Shown: positions 1-7,003 of the stretch, piece by piece
Layout: each line of letters opens with the position of its first letter
Numbering within the stretch: position 1 is the first letter of the stretch
Origin: Anaerolineaceae bacterium
Lineage (GTDB): Bacteria; Chloroflexota; Anaerolineae; Anaerolineales; Anaerolineaceae
DNA: 14,694 nt
Assembly (NCBI GenBank): GCA_021107195.1
Contig: JAIOTF010000237.1
Coordinates: 1 to 14,694, forward strand
Direction: 5' to 3'
Made by a program: the position numbers and the translations under genes
Notes under the pieces: generated by a model
Database searches by the model: none
The model's input: only the letters and a program-made list of their open reading frames with translations
Told to the model about the DNA's origin: nothing

Positions 1-498
1 CAGAGACCGCCGCCAGAAGGTGGCCGGCTGAGAAATATAATTCATTATTTGCAGAACACCATAGCTGCGAAATTGCAGCCAGAAATGCTTGTAGGCAGTG
101 ATCAGCTTGCGGATCTCGCACCCCTGGTCATCCACGATGGCACATTTACCCGTCAGCCACCAGGCACCAGGATGAGCTGCAAAATACTCCCCCGTCGCCA
201 GAAGTGCTCCCGGCGCATAAACATCATCAGAATTGAGGAAGGCCACTACCTCACCGCCGGCGCGAGCAAGCCCTTTGTTGATGGCGTGCGCTTGGCCGCG
301 GTCCTCCTCGCTGCTCCAGGTCAATTGGGTCTCATATTTGCGCAAGATATCGAGCGTTCCATCCGTTGATCCTCCATCGACGACAATATATTCCAGGTGT
401 GGGTACTCTTGCCCAAGCACTGAAAGAATGGTGGTTTCAATGAAATCAGCCTGATTAAAGGAGGGAGTAATAATGGAAATTCTTGGCAGAGGCTTCAT
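1..498 (-). CDS. Family 2 glycosyltransferase, C-terminus cut by window edge
   Basis: A GT-A fold glycosyltransferase that would transfer a sugar from a nucleotide-sugar donor, probably for a surface polysaccharide or glycolipid; the acceptor cannot be told. Only the first 166 residues lie in the window. The opening strand reads ISIITPSFNQ (residues 7-16). A nucleotide-binding VVDGGSTDGT follows (39-48), and the metal-binding DXD-type motif appears as FLNSDD (87-92). The ATG is at 496-498 and an in-frame TAA lies five codons upstream, so this is the only plausible start. A purine-rich AGGGGG sits about 16 bases upstream, rather far for a ribosome site. The gene begins 21 bases after the stop of the other glycosyltransferase on the same strand, so the two are probably co-transcribed. 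Family assignment is firm; substrate is unknown. Confidence 0.9.
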   Translation of the reverse strand, partial: MKPLPRISIITPSFNQADFIETTILSVLGQEYPHLEYIVVDGGSTDGTLDILRKYETQLTWSSEEDRGQAHAINKGLARAGGEVVAFLNSDDVYAPGALLATGEYFAAHPGAWWLTGKCAIVDDQGCEIRKLITAYKHFWLQFRSYGVLQIMNYISQPATFWRRSL

Positions 499-519
499 CG
501 GTTGGTGAATTTATCCCCC

Positions 520-1452
520 TCAGCGCTTATCGAGAATCTCTGTCAACAAGCCGCGCACAGAATGCAGAGTGAACCCTGTGGTGACCAGGATCAAGCCCAA
601 GATGGACAACAACACACTCGCCAAACCAGAGCCCAGCGCCAATTCGCTGCTGCTGAGAAAGATGCGAACGAAACGAATGCCAATCGCTATGCCGACAGCC
701 ATCACCAGGCTGCCAGTGATGCCAAAATAGAGCAGCGGGCGGTACTGGCCGGTGAATCTTATCACCCCCCCAAGAACATCCATGCCCTGCTTGAGAACGG
801 AATGCCTGGGTTTGTCAATGTATCTAATAGTAACCGGCACTTCCTCTATGACGAGGTTTTTATCATGTGCCAGAAACTGCATTTCGGATTCTACGCTGAA
901 GCCCTTCGAGGAAAAATTTATCTCTTCCAATGCGCGGCGCGAGAATGCCCGATAACCGCATTGCGAATCACTGACGTTGACTCCGGAGGCGGCACCGGTC
1001 AGGAAATTAAAGAATTTATGCCCCAAAACACGATGAAAGGGAACCTTGTTGCCTTTTTTGATATAGCGGGAACCGACGACGATATCCGCCCGCCCTTCAA
1101 GAACCGGTGCTAACAGCAAAGGAAGTTCGCCAGGAAGATGTTGTCCATCCGCATCGATCAAAACCACGGCATCCGGGTCATATTCCAATGCTTTATGCAC
1201 GCCGGCATTGAGGGCTGCCCCTTTCCCCTGATTTTCTTCAAGACGCACAACCTCTGCCCCGGCGCGAGCAGCCAGTTCGGCAGTTAAATCAACAGAACCA
1301 TCATCCACCACGATGACTGTTACCGCATATAACAAGGTTTTCAAGACCACGCTGCCAATCAGACGTTCCTCATTATAAGCAGGAATAACGACAACCACTT
1401 TGGAATGCCCAAACATTGATAGACCGGGAGCGGTAAACGATTTTGCTTCCAT
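520..1452 (-). CDS. Polyprenol-phosphate type family 2 glycosyltransferase with two C-terminal membrane helices
   Basis: Resembles dolichyl/undecaprenyl-phosphate sugar synthases (DPM1/GtrB-like), which move a hexose from a nucleotide sugar to a membrane polyprenol phosphate on the cytosolic face. With the ATG at 1452 the protein has 310 residues. VVVIPAYNEE opens the GT-A domain (about 20-29), VVDDGS follows (48-53), and DADGQHLP (100-107) carries the metal-binding DXD. GSRY, a QCGYRAF segment and an EMQFL segment are also typical. Two hydrophobic segments near 240-265 and 277-298 would anchor it in the membrane. The frame extends five codons further to a TTG at 1467, but GGAG at 1462-1465 lies inside that extension. 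That site fits the ATG at 1452 (9-base gap) or the GTG at 1455 (6-base gap). First gene of a two-gene unit. Sugar and acceptor are unknown. Confidence 0.93.
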   Translation of the reverse strand: MEAKSFTAPGLSMFGHSKVVVVIPAYNEERLIGSVVLKTLLYAVTVIVVDDGSVDLTAELAARAGAEVVRLEENQGKGAALNAGVHKALEYDPDAVVLIDADGQHLPGELPLLLAPVLEGRADIVVGSRYIKKGNKVPFHRVLGHKFFNFLTGAASGVNVSDSQCGYRAFSRRALEEINFSSKGFSVESEMQFLAHDKNLVIEEVPVTIRYIDKPRHSVLKQGMDVLGGVIRFTGQYRPLLYFGITGSLVMAVGIAIGIRFVRIFLSSSELALGSGLASVLLSILGLILVTTGFTLHSVRGLLTEILDKR

Positions 1453-1526
1453 CACTGCATTCTCCAAATACCATGCTGCACCAACCGTTGTGCCCCTGAT
1501 GTGCGACGAATCAGCAATTATTGCCC

Positions 1527-1553
1527 ATTGTACAACAGCTTTATTCGTTGCAA
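1527..1553 (-). promoter_or_regulatory. Candidate promoter of the glycosyltransferase pair
   Basis: Read on the minus strand, TTGCAA (1548-1553) is followed after 15 bases by TACAAT (1527-1532), about 75 bases before the start of the membrane glycosyltransferase. The spacing is two bases short of the sigma-70 ideal, so this is a weak candidate. Confidence 0.3.
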
Positions 1554-1745
1554 GAAGCTAACCAAAAGACAATGGCTTGCGCCGCTCAATATACCAAAAA
1601 ATTCATTCCAAACACACAAGGACAGGATTAAAAATGAACCACTTCAAAGCATTGTGATCTTCGAAAAGGTCTATGGATTCGCAAATCTTTCGCGTCTTTT
1701 TAACCAACCAGAATACAATTTCTGTACTTAAATCAGTATAGCATA

Positions 1746-1769
1746 CTGGCGATTCGAAAGAATTGCCAG
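1746..1769. repeat. Ten-base-pair inverted repeat with GAAA loop
   Basis: CTGGCGATTC (1746-1755) pairs with GAATTGCCAG (1760-1769) over ten positions with a single G-T wobble. The loop is GAAA, a GNRA tetraloop if transcribed rightward. No T-run follows on either strand, so it is not an intrinsic terminator. It overlaps a second, mutually exclusive repeat, CAGTAT/ATACTG (1734-1748). Confidence 0.6.
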
Positions 1770-1797
1770 GCACCAGATTCTTAATGATTGTTAATCA

Positions 1798-1809
1798 ACT
1801 GCATGCAGT
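1798..1809. repeat. 12-base perfect palindrome, possible operator
   Basis: ACTGCATGCAGT is perfectly palindromic and lies 63 bases upstream of the TG of the rsfS extended -10. A dimeric regulator site is possible; no regulator is identified. Confidence 0.4.
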
Positions 1810-1871
1810 GCAAACTTCGACTTTTCAAACGTACAGATGAACGAGATACGTCTGTGCCAGGAGACAAATCA

Positions 1872-1880
1872 TGCTAGAAT
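1872..1880 (+). promoter_or_regulatory. Extended -10 promoter for rsfS
   Basis: TGCTAGAAT is an extended -10 element (TGn plus TAGAAT). No good -35 lies 16-18 bases upstream, as is common for extended -10 promoters. Transcription would begin near 1887, leaving a leader of about 40 bases. The nusA promoter has the near-identical TGCTAAAAT. Confidence 0.5.
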
Positions 1881-1918
1881 GATATGAGTTAATTTGAATT
1901 CTATTTAATAGATATAGC

Positions 1919-1925
1919 GAGGTGA
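1919..1925 (+). promoter_or_regulatory. Strong ribosome binding site that sets the CTG start of rsfS
   Basis: GAGGTGA matches seven consecutive bases of the Shine-Dalgarno consensus (UAAGGAGGUGAUC). Its GAGG core ends six bases before the CTG at 1929. An in-frame TGA at 1923-1925 lies inside the site, so the frame cannot start further upstream. Confidence 0.7.
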
Positions 1926-1928
1926 GGT

Positions 1929-2273
1929 CTGAACACTCTGGATATAGCACACAATATCATCAACACCCTGGAGGAGAAGAAAGCAGAAGATATTCTCTTA
2001 CTGGACATTCAGGAAATCGCAAGTTTTACCGACTACTTTATTATTTGCACTGGCAGCAGCGACCGCATGCTTCAAAGCCTGGCAAACGAAGTTGAAAAAA
2101 AGGTCAGAACCGAGATGGACATCAAAACTAAAGCGAGAGGTCTACCCAGCAGCGGCTGGATCACCCTCGATTTAAGTGATATTGTGATTCATTTCTTCTC
2201 ACCGGATCAACGAGAATATTATCGTCTGGAAGAACTCTGGAACGAAGGCAAGGTCTTGTTACGAATGACTTAA
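1929..2273 (+). CDS. rsfS: Ribosomal silencing factor RsfS, apparent CTG start
   Basis: RsfS (RsfA/YbeB, DUF143, Iojap family) binds ribosomal protein uL14 on the 50S subunit and blocks subunit joining when nutrients are low. The frame gives 114 residues, the usual family length. Conserved parts are the EEKKAEDILLLD segment (17-28), FTDYFIICTGSSDRM (about 33-47), ARGLPSSGWITLDLSDIVIHFF (positions about 71-93) and the EYYRLEELW end. No ATG, GTG or TTG exists between the in-frame stop at 1923-1925 and the ATG at 2067, which would remove the conserved N-terminal half. The codons right after the ribosome site read CTG AAC ACT CTG GAT, matching the usual family N-terminus, so CTG at 1929 is taken as the start. 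Its usual neighbour nadD is absent. nusA follows after 176 bases. Confidence 0.9.
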   Translation: MNTLDIAHNIINTLEEKKAEDILLLDIQEIASFTDYFIICTGSSDRMLQSLANEVEKKVRTEMDIKTKARGLPSSGWITLDLSDIVIHFFSPDQREYYRLEELWNEGKVLLRMT

Positions 2274-2322
2274 CCCGGACGCATGCAAGGGGGAATTATT
2301 AAGGAAAGCGGCTTGATAAACC

Positions 2323-2351
2323 TTGCAGCTTGCTGCAAATTATGCTAAAAT
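2323..2351 (+). promoter_or_regulatory. Promoter upstream of nusA
   Basis: TTGCAG (2323-2328) and TAAAAT (2346-2351) are separated by 17 bases, and TGC (2343-2345) forms an extended -10. Transcription would begin near 2358, giving a leader of about 92 bases before nusA. This is a good sigma-70/sigma-A match and probably drives the whole nusA-to-thyX block. Confidence 0.65.
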
Positions 2352-2390
2352 CCCTTCGTAGCAAAGTTGTAATCTATTGAGGAACGCAAC

Positions 2391-2415
2391 GGAAAGTGGG
2401 CAAGCCCCACTTTTC
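2391..2415 (+). promoter_or_regulatory. Leader hairpin upstream of nusA
   Basis: AAAGTGGG (2393-2400) pairs perfectly with CCCACTTT (2406-2413) around the loop CAAGC. The stem extends by two pairs outward (G-T and G-C) to 2391/2415. It lies in the predicted nusA leader. From general knowledge, similar GTGGG...CCCAC hairpins often precede rimP at the head of nusA operons; here rimP is missing but the hairpin is present. The T-run is inside the stem, so this is not a plain terminator. Function is inferred as a leader control element. Confidence 0.55.
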
Positions 2416-2449
2416 TGCGTCTAGGGCCTTGTGTCGGAGATAAGAAGCA

Positions 2450-4381
2450 ATGAAAAATGATTTTGTACTGGCATTCAACGAAGTAGTTGAGGAAAGGCAG
2501 CTTCCCAGAGAAGTGATCCTTCAAGCGTTGGAATCGGCCATGGTGTCGGCATACCGACGTTCGGTAAATGCCTCGAATGCGCAGCAAGTTGAAGCCATAG
2601 TGAACCAAGAGACCGGTGAAGTAACAATTCACGCCGAGAAAGAGGTGGTGGAATCCGTCCAGGATGAACGCACCGAAGTATCACTCGATGATGCCAAAAA
2701 GGTGGACCCCGAAGCTGAACTTGGCACGATGGTGATGATAGAAAGTACCCCGAAAGACTTCGGTCGTGTCGCGGCGCAAACTGCCCGCCAGGTGATCCAG
2801 CAGCGCATCCGCGACGCCGAACGCCAACTGCAATTGGAATTCTACGAAAAACAATTGGGGGAGATCATCAGCGGCATTGTACAGGCAATCAATTCCCAGG
2901 GGTTGACAATCGGTCTCGAAATGCACGCCGAAGGTACCATGCGGCGCAAAGACATGATTCCGCGTGAACGCTTCCGCATTCATGACCGTGTGCGCGCCCT
3001 GGTAGCTGAAGTCAAGAATACACCGCGCGGCCCGCAAATTCTGCTCTCCCGCACACACCGCGACTTTTTACGCCGTCTGCTTGAAAATGAAGTGCCAGAA
3101 ATTTACCACGGTGTCGTGGAAATCCGCTCGATTGCCCGAGAACCGGGAGAACGGGCGAAAGTTGCCGTGTCTGCATCCCAGGGCGGGATTGACCCGGTGG
3201 GCGCCTGTGTTGGTATCCGCGGTGTACGCATCCAGGCGATTGTGAAAGAACTGCACGACGAAAAGATTGACGTGATTGAATGGAATCCTGACTCCTCCAC
3301 ATTCATTGCGAAGGCGATCAGCCCGGCGCGCGTTTTGGGTGTTTATCTGAATGAGACACCCGAAACTGGCCGAACAGCAACGGTCGTCGTTCCCGAAGAC
3401 CAGCTCAGTCTGGCCATTGGCAGAAACGGTCAAAATGCCCGTCTGGCAGCCAAACTAACCAACTGGCGCATTGACATCAAGAGCCTGACAGAAGCCGCCA
3501 GTGATGTGCTTTACAAATTACAACAAAACGAGAACCTCGCCGAATTAGCTGAAACTGAAAACGAGGCTGTGGTCAAGGTTGAAAACATGCTGGCCCGCAA
3601 GGGCGAAGGCCGCCCTCTCAACCCAGAAGAATACGATTTCATGTCAAAATTCGTAGACCGCATCGAGAAACAGACCATGGTGCGCATCGAAGCCCCGGCG
3701 CCGGAAGAACCGGATGCCGAACTGGAAGCACTGCGTGCCTCTATCCCGGAGAATTACTTCGAGCAGGACCTGTTGAATGTGGACGGTCTGCCGGAGCATA
3801 TTGCCAAGATCTTGCAGGAAGCTGAATTTCGCACGATGGGCGAACTGGCGATAGCCATGCTCACCGATTCTGACCAAATCCTGAAACTGCAAGGCATTGG
3901 CCCGCGCTCCATGGAGAAAATCCAGGCATTGATCGCGGTGGTTGAAGCGGATATGGCTCCTGCCGAAGAAACAACAGACGAAGATCAGCCCGCAGCAGAA
4001 GAAGCGGACACGATTGAAGCTGCTGCTGAACCGGTAGTTGAAGAACCTGCGGCCGAAACGGCCACAGAAGAAGCTGCTGAAGGGGTAGTGGTTGAAGAAA
4101 CCAGCGAAGAGACCCCTGAGGGCGAGAAGGTTAAATCCAAAAAGCCGGGAGAAGAATTGACTTTTGAAGACCTCTTCAACCTGCAACCTGATGCCATTGT
4201 CACAGAACATCTGTCAGAAGGTGAAGGAACAGATGATGAAGAAGGATATGGTGGCAAGGACAAAAAGAAAAAGAAGAAAAAACGTGGTGAGATCGTATAC
4301 GATCCTGACACAGATTTGACCGTTCGCAAGAAACACCACAAGCGCGGTGCAGAAGACACCTGGGGTGAGTGGCAAGAATAA
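2450..4381 (+). CDS. nusA: Transcription termination/antitermination factor NusA with long acidic and basic tail
   Basis: NusA binds RNA polymerase near the RNA exit channel and modulates pausing, intrinsic termination and antitermination. The 643-residue protein is much longer than the usual 350-500. In order: N-terminal polymerase-binding domain (about 1-125), S1 domain (about 135-200), KH1 with DPVGACVGIRG (248-258), and KH2 with AIGRNGQNARLA (about 321-332). Next comes a linker with EEYDFMSKFVDRIEKQ, then a helix-hairpin-helix domain (about 434-500) with LKLQGIGPRSMEKI. The tail is low complexity: a Glu/Ala/Thr-rich stretch (about 502-565), a run of Lys (about 604-611), and a basic/aromatic end finishing in GEWQE. 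GGAG at 2436-2439 is the likely ribosome site. ylxR follows after 21 bases. In many bacteria rimP precedes nusA; it does not here. Confidence 0.98.
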   Translation: MKNDFVLAFNEVVEERQLPREVILQALESAMVSAYRRSVNASNAQQVEAIVNQETGEVTIHAEKEVVESVQDERTEVSLDDAKKVDPEAELGTMVMIESTPKDFGRVAAQTARQVIQQRIRDAERQLQLEFYEKQLGEIISGIVQAINSQGLTIGLEMHAEGTMRRKDMIPRERFRIHDRVRALVAEVKNTPRGPQILLSRTHRDFLRRLLENEVPEIYHGVVEIRSIAREPGERAKVAVSASQGGIDPVGACVGIRGVRIQAIVKELHDEKIDVIEWNPDSSTFIAKAISPARVLGVYLNETPETGRTATVVVPEDQLSLAIGRNGQNARLAAKLTNWRIDIKSLTEAASDVLYKLQQNENLAELAETENEAVVKVENMLARKGEGRPLNPEEYDFMSKFVDRIEKQTMVRIEAPAPEEPDAELEALRASIPENYFEQDLLNVDGLPEHIAKILQEAEFRTMGELAIAMLTDSDQILKLQGIGPRSMEKIQALIAVVEADMAPAEETTDEDQPAAEEADTIEAAAEPVVEEPAAETATEEAAEGVVVEETSEETPEGEKVKSKKPGEELTFEDLFNLQPDAIVTEHLSEGEGTDDEEGYGGKDKKKKKKKRGEIVYDPDTDLTVRKKHHKRGAEDTWGEWQE

Positions 4382-4402
4382 ACTCATCGCAAGCAGGATG
4401 GT

Positions 4403-4693
4403 GTGAGCATGACCAAGAAACGATCTGGAAAAGGGAAACACATCCCCCAGCGCACCTGTGTAGGATGCAGGCAAGTGCTGGCTAAACAGGAAATGACGCG
4501 CATAGTCGCCACCGCAGATGGTGTGCGGGTAGATCTCACGGGCAAGAAGAACGGACGAGGAGCCTACCTGCACAACCTGAAAGCGTGCTGGCAAAAAGGG
4601 ATCAATGGTTCTCTATCCACCTCTTTACGAAGAGAATTATCAAGCGAAGATCGAGAACGTTTACTTACTTTTTTAGAAATGCTGCCCAAATAA
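4403..4693 (+). CDS. ylxR: YlxR family RNA-binding protein
   Basis: YlxR (DUF448, also called RnpM in Bacillus subtilis, where it has been linked to RNase P) is a small basic protein of the nusA-infB operon. The signature PQRTCVGCRQ begins near residue 15. It is followed by the conserved RIV, VDLTGKKNGRGAYLH and a downstream Cys, with overall length (96 residues) normal for the family. Two starts compete: GTG at 4403, four bases after AGGA (4395-4398), and ATG at 4409, ten bases after it; neither spacing is ideal. The L7Ae-like ylxQ that often follows is not present, and 105 non-coding bases separate it from infB. Confidence 0.93.
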   Translation: MSMTKKRSGKGKHIPQRTCVGCRQVLAKQEMTRIVATADGVRVDLTGKKNGRGAYLHNLKACWQKGINGSLSTSLRRELSSEDRERLLTFLEMLPK

Positions 4694-4745
4694 CCTTACA
4701 CAATAATGGGCAGTCATTTTATGAAATAGCAAATTTAATATTAAG

Positions 4746-4763
4746 GGATTTTTTAAAAAATCC
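4746..4763. repeat. 18-base perfect palindrome in the ylxR-infB gap
   Basis: GGATTTTTT (4746-4754) is the exact reverse complement of AAAAAATCC (4755-4763). With no loop bases it would form a shorter hairpin if transcribed. Upstream, CTGCCC at the end of ylxR (4682-4687) can pair with GGGCAG (4708-4713), which is followed by TCATTTTA. Either could tune expression between ylxR and infB. No clear terminator results. Confidence 0.4.
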
Positions 4764-4786
4764 ATAATAGTTTAGGGGGGACTCTT

Positions 4787-4793
4787 GAGGAGG
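4787..4793 (+). promoter_or_regulatory. Ribosome binding site deciding the infB start
   Basis: GAGGAGG ends five bases before the ATG at 4799. The in-frame GTG at 4793 overlaps this site and cannot be the start. Confidence 0.8.
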
Positions 4794-4798
4794 TGCAC

Positions 4799-6586
4799 AT
4801 GAGCGATAACGGGCAACGGAATATTGAATTGCCTGCCAGCATTGTTGTGCGTGACCTGGCAAAGACACTGGAAGTCAGCCCAATTAAGATCATCAAGACT
4901 TTGATGGACAATGGGGTAATGGTAACTATTAATCAGGCGATTGATTTTGATTCTGCTGCTATCGTAGCCGCAGAGTTAGGTTTTGAAGCTGTACCTGAAG
5001 TTATTGAAGAAGAAAATATTGATACTGAAGGCAATATTCCCCTTTGGCGGCAAATGCTGAGCGACGAAAAAGCTGAAGCACTGGTCAACCGTCCGCCGGT
5101 TGTAACCATTCTGGGCCATGTTGACCACGGAAAGACCACGCTGCTGGATGCCATCCGTCATACGGATGTCGTCAGTGGTGAAGCTGGCGGAATCACCCAG
5201 CATATTGGCGCTTATCAGGTTGAACACAATGGGCGCAAGATCACTTTTCTGGACACCCCCGGTCATGCGGCTTTCACTGCCATGCGCGCCCGCGGTGCAC
5301 AGGGTGCTGACATTGTTGTCCTGGTAGTAGCTGTCAACGATGGGGTGATGCCACAAACAAAAGAGGCAATCGCACACACGCGTGCTGCCCAGGTACCGGC
5401 GATCGTTGCTTTGAACAAGATGGATCGGCCCGATGCCAACCCCGAATTTGTTAAGAACCAACTGGCAGAGGCTGGAATGGTTTCAGATGAATGGGACGGC
5501 GATACAATCATGGTTCCAGTTTCTGCAAAGCAAAAATCCGGGATTGAAGACCTCCTGGAAGCGATCCTGCTTGTCGCAGATAGCACAGAAATCACCGCCA
5601 ATCCAGATGGCAAGGTTTTTGGTTCTGTGGTCGAAGCAAAAATTGATAAAACAAAAGGTGTGCAGGCAACGCTACTTGTACAGAACGGCACCCTGGAAAC
5701 TGGCAACATCATCACAGCCGGTGCAGCTTCTGGCCGCATCCGCGCCATGTCCGATTTCCGCGGCAAGCGGATTCGCAAAGCTGGGCCTTCCACACCAGTG
5801 CAAATCATTGGTCTGAAAGGCGTTCCAGCCGCTGGCGACCTGTTCCAGACATGCAAAACAGATCGCGAGGCGCGTCAAATCGTTGAAGACCGCATTCAGG
5901 CACAAGCCGATAAACTGGCAGCTTCTTCCCAAAAAGCCAGCCTTGAAGACCTGTTCATCCGCTATCAGGCCGGTGAGGTGAAAGAACTGCGCCTGATCGT
6001 GAAAGCCGACGTACAAGGTTCGCTGGAACCGATCACCAATTCACTCGCCGAACTCAAAGAAGGCGACATCAAGGTCAATGTGCTGCACGCCTCAACCGGC
6101 AATATCAGTGAAAACGATATTATGCTGGCTTCTGCTTCAGATGCCTTTGTGGTCGGGTTCAATGTTAAAGCAGATGGCGCAGCCCGCCGTCTGGCGGATA
6201 CAGAAAGCGTTTCAATCCGCATCTACAAAATCATCTACCGCCTGATGGAAGATATTGACAAAGCACTTAAAGGTATGCTGGAACCGGAATATCAGGAAGA
6301 GGTTATCGGTGAAGCCAATGTGTTGGCCATTTTCCGTGTTTCCAAAGTCGGCAAAATTGCCGGCTGCCGGGTGGGTAAAGGCGAGATTCGCCGCAACGCC
6401 AAGGTGCGTATCCTGCGTGACAAGGAAGTCATCTATGAGGGTGAGTTGGCATCCTTGAAACACGAAAAGGATGACGTGCGCGAAATCCGCCAGGGATTTG
6501 AATGCGGTATGGCTTTCAAGAATTTCAATGATATTCAGGAAGGCGACTTTGTTCAATGCTTCACCCTGGAGCTGTTCGGCGGATAG
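4799..6586 (+). CDS. infB: Translation initiation factor IF-2
   Basis: IF2 is the GTPase that brings fMet-tRNA to the 30S P site and promotes subunit joining. The protein has 595 residues, a short form without the long low-complexity N-terminal extension seen in many bacteria. An IF2N-type domain covers about 10-60, with VSPIKIIKTLMDNG. The GTPase motifs are complete: G1 GHVDHGKT (106-113), the GGITQHIGAY switch I/G2 region (130-139), G3 DTPGH (152-156), G4 NKMD (206-209) and G5 SAKQKSG near 239. Domains II, III and the fMet-tRNA-binding domain IV (VGEIRR-like VGKGEIRRNAKVR) follow, ending in LELFGG. The ribosome site GAGGAGG fixes the ATG at 4799. rbfA starts 33 bases downstream. Confidence 0.98.
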   Translation: MSDNGQRNIELPASIVVRDLAKTLEVSPIKIIKTLMDNGVMVTINQAIDFDSAAIVAAELGFEAVPEVIEEENIDTEGNIPLWRQMLSDEKAEALVNRPPVVTILGHVDHGKTTLLDAIRHTDVVSGEAGGITQHIGAYQVEHNGRKITFLDTPGHAAFTAMRARGAQGADIVVLVVAVNDGVMPQTKEAIAHTRAAQVPAIVALNKMDRPDANPEFVKNQLAEAGMVSDEWDGDTIMVPVSAKQKSGIEDLLEAILLVADSTEITANPDGKVFGSVVEAKIDKTKGVQATLLVQNGTLETGNIITAGAASGRIRAMSDFRGKRIRKAGPSTPVQIIGLKGVPAAGDLFQTCKTDREARQIVEDRIQAQADKLAASSQKASLEDLFIRYQAGEVKELRLIVKADVQGSLEPITNSLAELKEGDIKVNVLHASTGNISENDIMLASASDAFVVGFNVKADGAARRLADTESVSIRIYKIIYRLMEDIDKALKGMLEPEYQEEVIGEANVLAIFRVSKVGKIAGCRVGKGEIRRNAKVRILRDKEVIYEGELASLKHEKDDVREIRQGFECGMAFKNFNDIQEGDFVQCFTLELFGG

Positions 6587-6619
6587 AAGTCTGTCGAGAG
6601 CTGCGTTAAAGGAGAAACT

Positions 6620-7003
6620 ATGCCATCGCCAATGCGGTTACAACGGATCGCCGATCGAATACAGCAGGATCTTTCTGAGTTGCTGCTGTTCAAGATACAG
6701 GACCCCAGGTTGGCGGGGATCACGATCACTGATGTAAAAGTTGATCGCGAGCTTTCCTATACCAGTATTTATGTATCCGCCATTGAAGGACAAGAGCGGG
6801 CGAAAGAAGTTCTGGCCGGGCTGGAAAGCGCCAAAGGTTTTTTGCGGCGTGAGCTGGCTCAACGAGCACAACTTCGTGCTTTCCCTCAATTACGCTTCTA
6901 TTGGGATCCCACACCGGAACATGCCGATCATATCGAAAAACTATTAGATCAAATCCGCGATGAAACATACAAATCAAATGAAACCAATGACGAGCAAGAA
7001 TAA
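6620..7003 (+). CDS. rbfA: 30S ribosome-binding factor RbfA
   Basis: RbfA is a KH-fold protein that binds the 5' helix of 16S rRNA and helps late maturation of the 30S subunit. The 127-residue length is normal. Visible family features are the opening RLQRIADRIQQDLSELL (6-22), the DPRLAGITITDVKVDRELSY segment (28-47), and FLRRELAQRAQLRAFPQLRFYWD, positions about 74-96. The last part carries the conserved R-x-x-P-x-L-x-F motif. AAAGGAG lies 6 bases before the ATG. It stands in the usual place after infB, and its 3' end overlaps the nrnA reading frame. Confidence 0.97.
   Translation: MPSPMRLQRIADRIQQDLSELLLFKIQDPRLAGITITDVKVDRELSYTSIYVSAIEGQERAKEVLAGLESAKGFLRRELAQRAQLRAFPQLRFYWDPTPEHADHIEKLLDQIRDETYKSNETNDEQE

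Larger units (their letters stand above)
1453..1928. other. Divergent AT-rich intergenic region with several dyad symmetries
   Basis: About 475 bases separate the minus-strand glycosyltransferase pair from plus-strand rsfS. The part from 1560 to 1730 holds nothing I can support; the 76-codon open frame from a GTG at 1501 has no ribosome site and no recognisable protein character. From 1734 on there are overlapping inverted repeats: CAGTAT/ATACTG (1734-1748), a ten-pair hairpin (1746-1769), a 12-base palindrome (1798-1809) and GTACAGA/TCTGTGC (1831-1857, one G-T pair). No tRNA-like element is visible. They are most likely regulatory, but this is inference. Confidence 0.5.

Noticed and set aside
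49..369. Plus-strand open frame opposite the left-edge glycosyltransferase
   Set aside because: The minus strand encodes clear glycosyltransferase motifs over the same bases; this is a shadow frame.
1501..1731. 76-codon plus-strand open frame in the divergent spacer
   Set aside because: GTG start without a ribosome site, no family features, and low-complexity AT-rich DNA; more likely non-coding.
2067..2273. Shorter rsfS starting at ATG 2067
   Set aside because: It would drop the conserved EEKKAED and FTDYF segments, which read in frame upstream to 1929.
2391..2415. Intrinsic terminator before nusA
   Set aside because: The T residues are part of the stem and no T-run follows; treated as a leader hairpin instead.
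3985..4359. Long minus-strand frames opposite the nusA tail (also 3644-4210)
   Set aside because: They are composed of Ser/Phe-rich antisense of the Glu/Lys-rich NusA tail; no independent protein character.
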